In this document: in pieces, positions 31,128 to 41,207 of the stretch
How the letters are laid out: the number at the start of each line of letters is the position of its first letter
Numbering within the stretch: the first letter of the stretch is position 1
Source: DASXAI01 sp963728985
Lineage (GTDB): Bacteria > Actinomycetota > Acidimicrobiia > Acidimicrobiales > Ilumatobacteraceae
NCBI GenBank assembly: GCA_963728985.1
Contig: CAVSME010000001.1
Span: 372,001-436,000 of the forward strand
Direction: 5' to 3'
DNA length: 64,000 bases
Position numbers and translations under genes: made by a program
The notes under the pieces: model-generated
Told to the model about the DNA's origin: nothing
What the model saw: the letters and a program-made list of their open reading frames with translations, nothing else
Database searches by the model: none

Positions 31128-31149
31128 CTGGTGGCACCAGTCAACCACA

Positions 31150-33883
31150 TCACGACGGCCGCGCGGCACCCTTTCCGTCGGAGGCCAGGCCCGTGCGCAC
31201 GGCCCAGGCCGCCACCTCCGCCCGGCTGGCCATCCCCAGCTTCATGAGGATGTTGGAGACGTGCACCGCCGCCGTCTTGGGTGAGATGTAGAGCCGCCGG
31301 GCCACCTCGGCGTTCGTGAGCCCCTGGGCCAGGAGCGCGGCCACCTCTCGCTCGCGCGCCGTCAGGTCGCCCTCGGCCGCCGGCGCGGTGGCACCGCCGC
31401 CGAGGCGCTGGAGCAGGCCGTCCACCTCATCCCGGCGCCAACCCGGCCATCGGGCCAGGTCCTGGCGGGCGGCCCGGGCTGCCGCCAGGGAGTCGTCGCG
31501 CCGACCGAGTGCGGCCAGCGAGCGGGCCAGGACGAACAGCAGGCGCGCCCGCTGGTAGGCGGGGACGAACACGTCGGCGGCATCGAGCCCTCGGCGCAGC
31601 AGCGTGGCCGCCTCGTCGTGGCGGCCGTCGAGGGCGGCCAGCAGGCCGTCGGCCACCACCAGGAAGCCGCTCCCCGCCAGCACCCGTTCCCGCCACACGT
31701 CGACCATCGCCGGCGCCTCGTCGGCCACGGCCGCCCGCTCCAGCGCCTCCAGGCGATCGATGATGCTGCCGGGGTCCCCGTGGAAGCCCTGCGACGGCGT
31801 GTGGGCGACCATCGCCGCCAGGCACTCCGCCACCCGGCGGGTGTCGCGCTCGATGGCCGGCCACCACCAGGCCGAGGGTGAGCAGCACGGTCTGGTCGTA
31901 CGGTCGGGTGTCGGGCGTGGCCGCCGCCACGCAGGCCGCGGCGTGGTCGATGCGGCCCTCCTCCACGGCCAGGATGGCGTCGAGGAGGAGGTGCCACGAC
32001 CGGAGGTGCGGACCGACGGCCGCTGCGACCAAGCCGAGGAGCCGACGCGCCTCGGTGAGATCGCCGGCGGCGATGGCCAGCTCCACTCGCCAGTAGCTGG
32101 CGTGCGACGCCAGCGCGTCGAAACCGGCCCGCTCGTTCGCGTCCTGGAGTTGGGCCAGGAGGGCGGCCCCGCCGGGGGAGGCCAGCGGGACGTACTTGTT
32201 CAGGTTGTTGATGGCTCGGGCGACGAGCACCCAGTCCCCGACGGCCTCGGCCTCGGCCACCGCCTCGCGCAGCGCGCCCTCGGCGGCGACGTAGTGCTCG
32301 GGGAGGTCGCTCAGCGACGACGCCCGCTCCACGAGGGCCTGGGCCCGTACCGCCTTGGCCCCCACCGCGTCGGCCTCGGCGATGGCCCGGTCAGCCCACT
32401 GGAGCGCCACTTCGGGCTGCGCTCGCACCATGTGGAGCTGCGCCAGCCACGCCATCGTGAGCGCCCGGTCCTCCCCCGGCTCCAGCTCGTCGAGCAGGGC
32501 CTCGAGCTCCGCCGCGACCCGCCACATCTCGTCGGTGCGGTCCATCTCGTGGAGGACGCGTGCGAGCAGCCGCGCTGCCGCCGCCCGCTCCGCCGTCGCC
32601 GAGCGGGACATCCGGTGCCAGCGCTCGACGTGGGCCAGGGCCTCGTCGTAGAGGCCGAGCAGCCAGGCCGCCCGGGCGGCGGTAGACAGCAGCACGGTGT
32701 CGTCGGGCGCCTCGCCGAGCGCGTCCGAGGCCAGCCGCAGGGCCTGATGGCTCGACCCGCCGGCGAGGTACGAGCGGGCACCGTCGCGGGCGAGGGTGAC
32801 GAACTCGTCGTAGCGGCCGGCGCCGCGCGCGTGATGGGCCAGTGCAGCGATGTCCTCGCAGGGGGACTGGCGCAGCGCCTGCAGCGCCACTTCGTGGAGG
32901 CGCCGCCGCTCCCGCCCGAGGAGCTGCTGCTCCACGGCGTCACGCACCAGCGCATGGCGGAAGGTGAACGAGTCCTCGCACTCCTCCATCAGCAGGCCCC
33001 GGTCGAGGAGGCCCCGCAGCACCACGATCAGCTCGTCCTCCGTCGTCCCCGTCACCTCGGCCAGGAGATCGAACTCGGCCCGCCGGCCGAGGACCGCAGC
33101 CGCTTCGACCAGGCGGCGCTCGTCGGGCGAGAGGCCGTCGACCTGCCCCCGGACCAGCTCGGCCAGCGACCACGGCAGCGGCTGGCGCTCCAGCTCCGTC
33201 GGATCGACCGCCCCGGCCACGTTGAGGATCTCCTCCAGGAAGAACGGGTTGCCGCCGGTGCGGCCGTGGAGGACGTCGATCAGTGCCGACGGTGGCACGG
33301 CGCCGTGGACGGACGCCAGGAAGGCGCCGACTTCGGCCCGGCCCAGCCGTTCGAGATGGACGTGGTGCACGAAGTGTCGGCGCTCGAGGCGCTCCAGCAT
33401 CTCGCCGGCGGGCAGCCGCCGGGTGAGCTCCTCCTGCCGGCAGGTGGCCACGACAAGGGTCGACGGCAAGGCGGCGACGGCCAGCGTCTCGAACACGGCG
33501 ACGCTCTCGGCGTCGGCCCAGTGGAGGTCCTCGAAGACCACGAGGGCGCGCCGGTCGCCGATGCGCCCGGCGATCTCGTCGAGCGCGGCGCGGCCCACGT
33601 CGTCGCCGGCCGGCAGCGGGCCGCCGAGCACGTTGCGCACGACCTCGTAGGGCCGCCCGAGCGAGCCCCGCTCGGCCCCGCCGGCGAGGACGACGGCGCG
33701 CTTGGGCAATGCCCGGATGAGCTCCTGGACGAGGCGGGTCTTGCCCACCCCCGGCTCGCCGGTCACGAGGGCGACGGCGGCCAGGCCGTCGGGATGGGGA
33801 CCGTCGAGCAGGTCGGTCAGGCGGCTGAGGGCCGCCGACCGACCCACCATGACGGGGCTGAGACCGGTCCGGGCCGCCAGCAT
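31150..33883 (-). CDS. MalT-like LuxR-family transcriptional regulator with AAA ATPase (one frameshift)
   Basis: About 911 residues. After a short N-terminus, residues about 14-330 form a STAND/AAA ATPase: Walker A VTGEPGVGKTRLVQEL, Walker B RRALVVFEDLHWADAES, LHGRTGGNPFFLEEIL. Residues about 340-820 are TPR-like helices. The last 65 are a LuxR HTH (LTAREREVAALLAQGLTNAEVARRLYISPKTAAVHVSNI shortened here to its core). An extra base near 31850 breaks the frame once. Such LAL regulators bind DNA on ATP and inducer binding. The regulon is unknown; it is monocistronic. Confidence 0.85.
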
Positions 33884-33935
33884 GCGGCCGAGCGTACCGG
33901 CGGTCCTGCTCGCCAGCGCCTCCCGGGCGATCCTG

Positions 33936-34137
33936 TCAGGCAGCGGGCCGGCGCCAGTTCGGCGCGGTCAGGAAGACCACGTGGTGGTCCGGTTCGGCGC
34001 GCGCCGGCGCCGGGCTACGGGCCCCGGCGGTGCGCCGAGGGCGGCGGGCGAGGCGGCCGAGACGATGACGGGCGGCCGTCGCCTGCAGGTCATCGATGTG
34101 GTACTGGGTGTGGGTGATGGACTGGTACGGGTGCATG
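33936..34137 (-). CDS. Short hypothetical protein
   Basis: A 66-residue frame from ATG 34137 (MHPYQSITHTQYHIDDLQATAARHRLG) with an Arg-rich middle and a hydrophobic end. The opening, a short helix-forming stretch then Arg-Arg, resembles small actinobacterial proteins of unknown function that start M-H-P. No membrane helix, no metal ligands. Supported by position between two same-strand genes with no competing frame; otherwise weak. Confidence 0.4.
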
Positions 34138-34230
34138 GCGCCAGGATGCGCCCCCAGCAGGGTCGCCCACATCGGTACGACCACGTATATTCCGGCGCCC
34201 GCGATGCGTAGGTATGTCGGCGGTCACGTC

Positions 34231-34680
34231 CTAGGTCGGGCCGGTCGCCGGCGGGCCGACGGCGCCGATGGCGTCGAAGTAGGCCAGGTGGGCGTCGACC
34301 ACGTTCACCACGTCGACGTCGTCCACGTCCATGCCGGCCGCGTCGACCTGGCCCATCAGGTAGCCGGCGGCGTCGGTCTCTTCGACCACGACACGGTCGA
34401 TGCCCTGCACCTGGTCGACCGCCACCGGCGGCTGCAGGCCATACCGGCGCAGCTGCGACATGTGCAGCTGCAGGAGCCGGCGCACCTCGTCGTGGGTGAG
34501 GCGGGCCTGGCTCTCGGGCGGCAGGTGATCGGCCACGTACTCGACGGCGTCGTCCAGCACGTAGGTGGCGCGCGGGGCGACGGCGTCCAGGCGGTGCGCT
34601 TCGCGCCCGATGACGACGGCGGCGATGGCGAAGACCGCCACCGCCGCCACGACCAGGATCAAGATGACGGCGACAGTCAT
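34231..34680 (-). CDS. Membrane-anchored conserved hypothetical protein
   Basis: 149 residues. Residues 2-24 (TVAVILILVVAAVAVFAIAA within it) are a single N-terminal membrane helix; the rest is cytoplasmic or exposed and acidic, with YVLDDAVEYVADHLPPE, LTHDEVRRLLQLHMSQL and a DVDDVDVVNVVDAHLAYFDAIG tail (split here). The pattern, one helix plus a conserved two-helix soluble domain, is common in uncharacterised actinobacterial proteins. No enzyme motif. Function unknown. Confidence 0.7.
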   Translation of the reverse strand: MTVAVILILVVAAVAVFAIAAVVIGREAHRLDAVAPRATYVLDDAVEYVADHLPPESQARLTHDEVRRLLQLHMSQLRRYGLQPPVAVDQVQGIDRVVVEETDAAGYLMGQVDAAGMDVDDVDVVNVVDAHLAYFDAIGAVGPPATGPT

Positions 34681-34804
34681 CGCCGTCGAGGTTACGGGTC
34701 AGTGCCGCCGCAATGAGGCGGCGGGGCGGCCGCTCGCCGGTCTGTGGAGGCGCAGCCGACTAGGAGCAAGCCGAAGCGCTAGCGGAGGCGGCGACGAAGA
34801 CTCG

Positions 34805-35929
34805 TCAGATCCCGATGCGCTGCGCCAGCAGCTCCCGGTGGTACGTGGGGTCGCCGAAGAGGAGCTCCGACGACTTGGCCCGCTTGAAGTACAGGTGCGC
34901 CGGGTGCTCCCACGTGAAGCCGATGCCGCCGTGGATCTGGATGTTCTCGGCGGCGGCGTGGAAGTACGCCTCGGAGCAGTACGCCTTGGCCAGCGAGGCC
35001 ACCGACGGCAGCTCGTCGTTCATCTCGGCGGCGCACCACATGCCGTAGTAGGCGGCGGACTTGGCCGACTCGACCTCGAGGAGCATGTCGGCGCACTTGT
35101 GCTTGATGGCCTGGAACGAGCCGATCGGGCGGCCGAACTGGATGCGGACCTTGGCGTACTCGACGGCCATGTCGAGCACCTTCTGGGCGCCGCCCACTTC
35201 TTCGGCGGCGAGGCCGACGGCGGCGAGATCGAGCACCGTCGACAGGGTGGCCCAGCCGCCGCCCTCGGTCCCGATGAGGCGGGCCGGCGTGTCCGAGAAC
35301 TCCAGCTTGGCCTGCTTGCGGGTCTGGTCCATCGTCGAGAGGCTGGTGCGGGTCAGGCCGCTGGCTCCGGCGTCCACGGCGAAGAGGCTGACGCCCTTGT
35401 CGGTGCGGGCGGCCACCAGGATGAGGTTGGCGGTGGCGCCGTCGAGCACGAAGCTCTTGGTGCCGCTCAGCGTCCAGCCGTCGCCCTTCTTGGTGGCGGG
35501 CAGCGTGATGCCGGCTTCGTCCCACTTGCCCGCCGGCTCGGTGAAGGCCAGCGTGGCGATGGTCTCGCCCGAGGCGATGCCCGGGAGGTACTCGCCCTTG
35601 GCGGCGTCGTCACCCGAGTGGATCAGGGTGTTGGCGGCGAGCACGACCGTGGAGAAGTACGGGGCGCACAGGAGGGCCCGGCCCATCTCCTCGAGCACGA
35701 CGCCGAGCTCGACGTAGCTGTAGCCGGAGCCGCCGAAGTCCTCCGGGATGATCAGGCCCTGGAGGCCGAGCTGCTCGCCCATCTGCTTCCAGACGGCGGG
35801 GTCGAAGCCGTCCTCGGTGTCCATCAGGCGGCGGACCTCGGTTTCGGGCGACTTCTGGTCGAGGAAGGACCGGACGGTCTTGCGGAGCTCTTCTTGCTCC
35901 TCGCTGAAGGCGAAGTTCATGTCGCGCAT
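34805..35929 (-). CDS. Acyl-CoA dehydrogenase family protein
   Basis: Intact 374 residues (a second ATG three codons in, MNFAFSEEQ, is an equally good start). All-helical N-domain (LRKTVRSFLDQKSP), LIIPEDFGGSGYSYVE, beta-domain ATLAFTEPAG and LSGTKSFVLDGA, C-domain IQFGRPIGSFQAIKHKCADM and QIHGGIGFTWEHPAHLYFKR. An FAD enzyme that oxidises acyl-CoA or steroid side-chain CoA thioesters and passes electrons to ETF. It stands alone, so the substrate (fatty acid, steroid or amino-acid-derived) cannot be assigned. Divergent from the toxin-antitoxin pair. Confidence 0.9.
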   Translation of the reverse strand: MRDMNFAFSEEQEELRKTVRSFLDQKSPETEVRRLMDTEDGFDPAVWKQMGEQLGLQGLIIPEDFGGSGYSYVELGVVLEEMGRALLCAPYFSTVVLAANTLIHSGDDAAKGEYLPGIASGETIATLAFTEPAGKWDEAGITLPATKKGDGWTLSGTKSFVLDGATANLILVAARTDKGVSLFAVDAGASGLTRTSLSTMDQTRKQAKLEFSDTPARLIGTEGGGWATLSTVLDLAAVGLAAEEVGGAQKVLDMAVEYAKVRIQFGRPIGSFQAIKHKCADMLLEVESAKSAAYYGMWCAAEMNDELPSVASLAKAYCSEAYFHAAAENIQIHGGIGFTWEHPAHLYFKRAKSSELLFGDPTYHRELLAQRIGI

Positions 35930-35940
35930 TCTGCCTGCGG

Positions 35941-35964
35941 CACCGATTCGGTGACGAATCGGTG
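35941..35964. promoter_or_regulatory. Perfect 10-bp dyad in front of the antitoxin gene
   Basis: CACCGATTCG, a GTGA spacer, then CGAATCGGTG. It lies between the divergent acyl-CoA dehydrogenase and VapB-like genes, just upstream of the putative -35 region. Toxin-antitoxin complexes normally repress their own promoter through such dyads; a hairpin role is also possible. Confidence 0.5.
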
Positions 35965-35979
35965 TGTGTACACCGGTGC

Positions 35980-35985
35980 TACATT
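35980..35985 (+). promoter_or_regulatory. -10 box TACATT, leaderless start of the toxin-antitoxin operon
   Basis: TACATT ends six bases before GTG 35992 and no ribosome site precedes the GTG, so the transcript would begin at or next to the start codon. A CACCGGTG palindrome lies at about 35971-35978. Confidence 0.5.
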
Positions 35986-35991
35986 GGGCTG

Positions 35992-36264
35992 GTGGATCGG
36001 CTCGGCATCCGGGAGCTGCGCAACGCCACGGCTTCGGCGGTGCGCCGGGCGGGCGACGGCGAGCGCATCCTCATCACCGTCGACGGGCGGCCGGTGGCCC
36101 AGCTCGGCCCCATCGAGGCGACCGGGGACGAGGTGACGCTGGAGGACCTGGCGGCGCGCGGCCTGGTGGTGCTCCCCCGCCGGGCCGACCGGGGCGAATC
36201 GGGGGTCGCCGTGCCCGTGTGGGCCGGCTTCCGCCTGGACCGCCTGCTGCGAGATCTGCGGTGA
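35992..36264 (+). CDS. Type II antitoxin, Phd/YefM-like
   Basis: 90 residues from GTG 35992. The N-terminal half VDRLGIRELRNATASAVRRA, then ILITVDGRPVAQLGPIE, is the classic Phd/YefM DNA-binding fold; the C-terminal tail (VPVWAGFRLDRLLRDLR) should wrap the toxin. Overlaps the PIN toxin by GTGA, the arrangement needed to keep antitoxin in excess. Expected to neutralise the toxin and, with it, repress the operon through the upstream dyad. Confidence 0.85.
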   Translation: MDRLGIRELRNATASAVRRAGDGERILITVDGRPVAQLGPIEATGDEVTLEDLAARGLVVLPRRADRGESGVAVPVWAGFRLDRLLRDLR

Positions 36265-36665
36265 CGCTGTTCCTCGACTCCAGCGCGCTCGTGGCTCGCT
36301 CCATCGACTTCCCGGGCCGCGAGGTCGTGCTGGCCGCCGGCGCCGCCGACGCCGACTGGTGCGCGTCGGCGCTGGCGCTGGCCGAGGCCCTCGTGCTGGC
36401 CGACCGGCTGAGCGACGACGAGGTCGAGCGCGACACGCTGCGCCGGGCGCTGCGCACCGACTGGGAGCGGCTCGCCGTGGTGCCCGTCGACGCCATGTGC
36501 CTGGAGCGCGCCGAGGGACTGGCCCGGGCCCACCCCCTGCGCATCGTGGACGCCATCCACCTCGCCGCCGCCGACCGGCTCCCCAACCCGGTCACCTACG
36601 CCACCTTCGACGACCACCACATCCCCGTCGCCCTCGCCCTCGGCTTCGACGTCGTCTCCGCCTAG
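36261..36665 (+). CDS. vapC: Type II toxin, VapC-like PIN ribonuclease
   Basis: 134 residues from GTG 36261. PIN-domain acidic residues are in place: LFLDSSALV (first Asp), SALALAEALV (Glu), LRIVDAIHLAAADRL (Asp) and YATFDDHHI (last Asp). It would cleave tRNA or rRNA when freed from the antitoxin. Intact and coupled to the antitoxin, so probably functional. A 56-base palindromic repeat starts four bases after its stop. Confidence 0.87.
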   Translation: MTLFLDSSALVARSIDFPGREVVLAAGAADADWCASALALAEALVLADRLSDDEVERDTLRRALRTDWERLAVVPVDAMCLERAEGLARAHPLRIVDAIHLAAADRLPNPVTYATFDDHHIPVALALGFDVVSA

Positions 36666-36668
36666 AAA

Positions 36669-36724
36669 CGCGCAGCCTGAACACTTGGTACCGCGCCAGC
36701 GGTATCAACCGCTCAGGCTGCGCG
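36669..36724. repeat. 56-bp palindromic repeat, copy 1
   Basis: Outer arms CGCGCAGCCTGA and TCAGGCTGCGCG are perfect 12-bp complements; the inner part (ACACTTGGTACCGC... GCGGTATCAACCG) pairs imperfectly. Copies at 42051 and 54448 have the same length and the same arms. Lies between vapC and the MBL hydrolase. Confidence 0.8.
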
Positions 36725-36758
36725 CCGGGGTGGTCCGGAGCCAGGGCAGACTGGAGGG

Positions 36759-37370
36759 GTGACGCTCCACTACGACGACGCCCAGATCGAGATCCACAAG
36801 CTCGTCGTGGGCCCCTACGACAACAACGTGTTCGTGCTCCGGGACAAGGCCACGGGCGACGCCGTGCTCCTCGACGCCGCCAACGAGCACGAGAAGCTGC
36901 TCGAGCTGGCCCAGCGCCTCAACGTCCGCCGCATCCTGGAGACGCACGGCCACGGTGACCACATCGCCGCCGTGCCCCAGATGCGCGAGGCCGGCTACGA
37001 GGTCGGCGTGACCGAGCTGGACGCCCCCCGCCTGAAGGACGTCGGCTACGACGTGTTCCTCGAGCCCGACGCCGTCATCACCGTGGGCCGGACCCGCCTC
37101 CAGAGCATCCTCACGCCCGGCCACACCGAGGGCTCGATCTGCTTCAAGGTCGAGGGCTCACCGGTCCTGTTCAGCGGCGACACCCTCTTCCCGGGCGGCC
37201 CCGGGAACACGTCGTTCCCCGGCGGCGACTTCCCCACGATCATGAAGTCGCTGGAAGAGCGCCTGTTCGTGCTGCCCGACGACACGCTCGTGCTGCCCGG
37301 CCACGGTCTCGACACGACCGTCGGGACCGAGCGCCCCCACCTGCAGGAGTGGATCGACCGAGGCTGGTGA
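36759..37370 (+). CDS. MBL-fold hydrolase, glyoxalase II-like
   Basis: Intact 203 residues from GTG 36759. The metal motif is THGHGDH (a T-H-x-H-x-D-H variant) near residue 69, with LTPGHTEGSICF, FSGDTLFPGGPG and LPGHG as the later ligands. The size and the GDTLF block match small glyoxalase II-like thioesterases that use two metals. Substrate unknown. It overlaps the next gene as GTGA, so the two are co-translated. Confidence 0.85.
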   Translation: MTLHYDDAQIEIHKLVVGPYDNNVFVLRDKATGDAVLLDAANEHEKLLELAQRLNVRRILETHGHGDHIAAVPQMREAGYEVGVTELDAPRLKDVGYDVFLEPDAVITVGRTRLQSILTPGHTEGSICFKVEGSPVLFSGDTLFPGGPGNTSFPGGDFPTIMKSLEERLFVLPDDTLVLPGHGLDTTVGTERPHLQEWIDRGW

Positions 37371-37747
37371 CGGTGGCCCTGCCCGCCGACCAGCGCCCCA
37401 TCGACGACACCCCCGTCCACACCGCCGACCTGCCGCCCACCCCACTTCGCGACCGCAACATCCCGGCCACGGCCTGGGTCGAGGCGCCGGCCGAGCTGCT
37501 GGCCGCCGGCGCTGACCTCCCCGGCGAGCCGGTGGCCACCTACAAGCGCCGGATCGGCCGGTGGCTGCTGTGGCGGGCCGGGCCGGCCACGGGCGCCGAT
37601 GCGCGCTACCTGGTGGTCGACGCCGCCGACCTCGGTCGCCAGCACGAGTTCCGCCTGTTCCCGGACGGCTCGGGCGCCGGCATCGGTCCCAGCGGCACCC
37701 GCCACCAGCGGTTTCGCGCCTGGAAGGAAGATCTCCGGGACCACTGA
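37367..37747 (+). CDS. Conserved hypothetical protein
   Basis: 126 residues from GTG 37367, overlapping the MBL hydrolase stop. Pro/Asp-rich N-terminus (ADQRPIDDTPVHTADLPP), then PATAWVEAPAEL, YKRRIGRWLLWRAGP, ARYLVVDAADL and a tail rich in Gly/Arg ending KEDLRDH. The soluble alpha/beta pattern with the RRIGRWLLWRAGP core looks conserved, but I know no named family. Lies just upstream of the sufC promoter. Confidence 0.6.
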   Translation: MTVALPADQRPIDDTPVHTADLPPTPLRDRNIPATAWVEAPAELLAAGADLPGEPVATYKRRIGRWLLWRAGPATGADARYLVVDAADLGRQHEFRLFPDGSGAGIGPSGTRHQRFRAWKEDLRDH

Positions 37748-37755
37748 CATATTTT

Positions 37756-37773
37756 CCACTATGGGCGTAGTGG
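37756..37773. promoter_or_regulatory. suf operator candidate A
   Basis: CCACTA-TGGGCG-TAGTGG: a perfect 6-bp inverted repeat with a six-base spacer, 5-22 bases before the -10 box of sufC. Its core ACTATGGGCGTAGT matches 12 of 14 bases of the element in front of sufB on the other strand (51814-51827). Likely binding site for an Fe-S-sensing repressor. Confidence 0.65.
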
Positions 37774-37777
37774 TTAT

Positions 37778-37783
37778 TAGACT
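37778..37783 (+). promoter_or_regulatory. -10 box TAGACT of the sufC-sufS-sufU operon
   Basis: TAGACT ends six bases before GTG 37790 with no ribosome site between, pointing to a leaderless mRNA. The palindromic operator lies in the -35/spacer region, where a bound repressor would block RNA polymerase. Confidence 0.5.
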
Positions 37784-37789
37784 GGTGGT

Positions 37790-39795
<2,006 letters not shown>

Positions 39796-39806
39796 GAGCC
39801 CCGAGC

Positions 39807-40280
39807 ATGCCCGGCCTCGAAGACCTCTACCGCGAGATCATCCTGGACCACTACCGCAATCCCCGGAACCGGGGCGAGCTGCCGGTGCCGCCGGCCCATC
39901 GCTCCGAGGGGTTCAACCCACTGTGCGGCGACGAGGTGCAGGTGTACATCGATGTCGACGACGGTGCTGTCACCGACGTGCGCGTGTCCGGGCAGGGCTG
40001 CTCGATCAGCCAGAGCTCGGCGTCGATGATGTCGCAGGCGGTCAAGGGGAAGTCCGTCGACGACGCCCGCCGCCTGGTGCGGGCGTTCAAGGCGATGATG
40101 TCGATCCACGAGCACGAGCTCGACGGCGACGGCGACGAGGACGGCGACGACCTCGAGGACGTGAAGCTCGGCGACCTCGAAGCGCTGCGCGGCGTGGTGA
40201 AGTTCCCGGTCCGCATCAAGTGCGCCACGCTGGCGTGGAACACCCTCACGCAGGGTCTCGACGAGGCGGAGGCCTCATGA
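39807..40280 (+). CDS. sufU: Sulfur-transfer protein SufU
   Basis: 157 residues from ATG 39807. Conserved ligands: NPLCGDE (C40, D42), GQGCSISQSSASMM (C65) and IKCATLAWNTL (C139), the zinc site through which SufU accepts sulfur from SufS. An acidic insert rich in Asp/Gly/Glu (about residues 98-118, HELDGDGDEDGDD) sits between C65 and C139, where SufU usually has a short loop. Translation is coupled to the next gene (ATGA). Confidence 0.92.
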   Translation: MPGLEDLYREIILDHYRNPRNRGELPVPPAHRSEGFNPLCGDEVQVYIDVDDGAVTDVRVSGQGCSISQSSASMMSQAVKGKSVDDARRLVRAFKAMMSIHEHELDGDGDEDGDDLEDVKLGDLEALRGVVKFPVRIKCATLAWNTLTQGLDEAEAS

Positions 40281-40645
40281 GCGTGGCCGTGTCACTCGGA
40301 GCCCTGGGCGGGCAGGTCGAGCAGTTCGGGGCGTGGCCCTACGTGCTGACCGTCGGCGACGACGGCCACCCCCACGCCGTGTCGGTCGAGATGGCGTGGG
40401 ACGGGTCGGTGTTCCGGGGCTCCGGCGGCCGGGGCACGATGGCCAACGCGGCGGCGAGGTCCGATGCCGTGACCCTGCTGTGGCCCCCGTTCGAGCCCGG
40501 CGGGTACAGCCTCATCGTGGATGGCACCGTCGCCGTGGCCGATGGCGTGCTGGCGTTCACGCCGACCACGGCAGTGCTGCACCGCACAGGCCCACCCCGC
40601 GAGGACTCCCCGGCCAGCTGCACCAGCGACTGCATCCGGATCTGA
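40277..40645 (+). CDS. Pyridoxamine-phosphate-oxidase-like flavin-binding protein
   Basis: 122 residues from ATG 40277, overlapping sufU by ATGA. Split-barrel opening (AWPYVLTVGDDGHPHAVSVEM), then FRGSGGRGTMANAAARSDAVTLL, which is the FMN- or F420-binding turn of this superfamily, and PGGYSLIVDGTV. Proteins this short usually lack PNPOx activity and bind flavin, F420 or haem. Coupling to sufU suggests a link to redox or sulfur stress, but no function is established. Confidence 0.75.
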   Translation: MSVAVSLGALGGQVEQFGAWPYVLTVGDDGHPHAVSVEMAWDGSVFRGSGGRGTMANAAARSDAVTLLWPPFEPGGYSLIVDGTVAVADGVLAFTPTTAVLHRTGPPREDSPASCTSDCIRI

Positions 40646-40667
40646 GTTCGTACTGACGCGATTTATC

Positions 40668-40695
40668 AACCGTGAGCGCGCATAACGCGCATTGG
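40668..40695. terminator. Short hairpin between convergent genes
   Basis: GCGCG (40676-40680), CATAA loop, CGCGC, flanked by ACC/GGT that could extend the stem. It lies between the convergent stops at 40645 and 40697, where a bidirectional terminator is expected. No T-run. Confidence 0.3.
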
Positions 40696-40696
40696 T

Positions 40697-41173
40697 TCAG
40701 CGGCGGAGATCGCTCACCGTGCCGCCGCTGACCCGGACGAGGTCGTCGGGCGTGAGGGCGAACACGTCGTTCCACGTGCCGGCGGCGGCCCACACGACGT
40801 CGAAGGCGAGCAGATCCTCATCCACGAACACCCGCAACGGCGTGGCGTGGCCGAACGGCGGCACCCCGCCGATCGGGTAGCCGGTGGCCTGGCGCACGGC
40901 GTCGGCGTCGACCCGCCCCGCCCTGGCGCCCCCGGCCGCCGCCGCCAGCTTCTTCTCGGCCAGCTGGTTGGCGCCGCTCACGTAGGCCAGCACGATCTCG
41001 CCGTCGACGGCGAAGATCAGCGACTTCACGATCTGCCCCACGTCCACGCCGATGGCGGCGGCGGCATCGGCGGCCGTCTTGGTCCCTTCGGGGAAGGTCC
41101 GCACGTCGATGTCGAGACCCAGATCGGTGGCCGCCGCCACGACGCGCCGGACGTTCGGGTGCAGATCGGTCAT
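40697..41173 (-). CDS. YbaK/EbsC-type aminoacyl-tRNA deacylase
   Basis: 158 residues from ATG 41173 (MTDLHPNVRRVVAAA). IDVRTFPEGTKTAADAAAAIG, VGQIVKSLIF with the catalytic lysine region, LAYVSGANQLAEKKL, TGYPIGGVPPFGH and VRVSGGTVSDLRR are all YbaK-family blocks. It hydrolyses mischarged tRNA (Cys-tRNAPro or similar) in trans. Intact and monocistronic, divergent from the gene at 41208. Confidence 0.9.
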   Translation of the reverse strand: MTDLHPNVRRVVAAATDLGLDIDVRTFPEGTKTAADAAAAIGVDVGQIVKSLIFAVDGEIVLAYVSGANQLAEKKLAAAAGGARAGRVDADAVRQATGYPIGGVPPFGHATPLRVFVDEDLLAFDVVWAAAGTWNDVFALTPDDLVRVSGGTVSDLRR

Positions 41174-41207
41174 GGCGTCCCAGGGTACGCAGGCGCACAA
41201 TGGAGCC

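Noticed and set aside
31100..31140. Fragment of a 16S rRNA gene (plus strand resembles its last bases)
   Set aside because: Only about 16 bases match; nothing upstream resembles helix 45 or the body of 16S.
31604..34117. An 837-codon open frame on the plus strand, antisense to the LuxR-family regulator
   Set aside because: It is a GC-frame shadow: no recognisable domain, runs of low-complexity Arg/Gly/Ala, while the minus strand has complete ATPase and HTH motifs.
22280..34780. A short repeated string around CTAGGAGCAAG at about 16547 (variant), 22288 and 34758
   Set aside because: Too short, imperfect and partly inside gene ends; probably chance.
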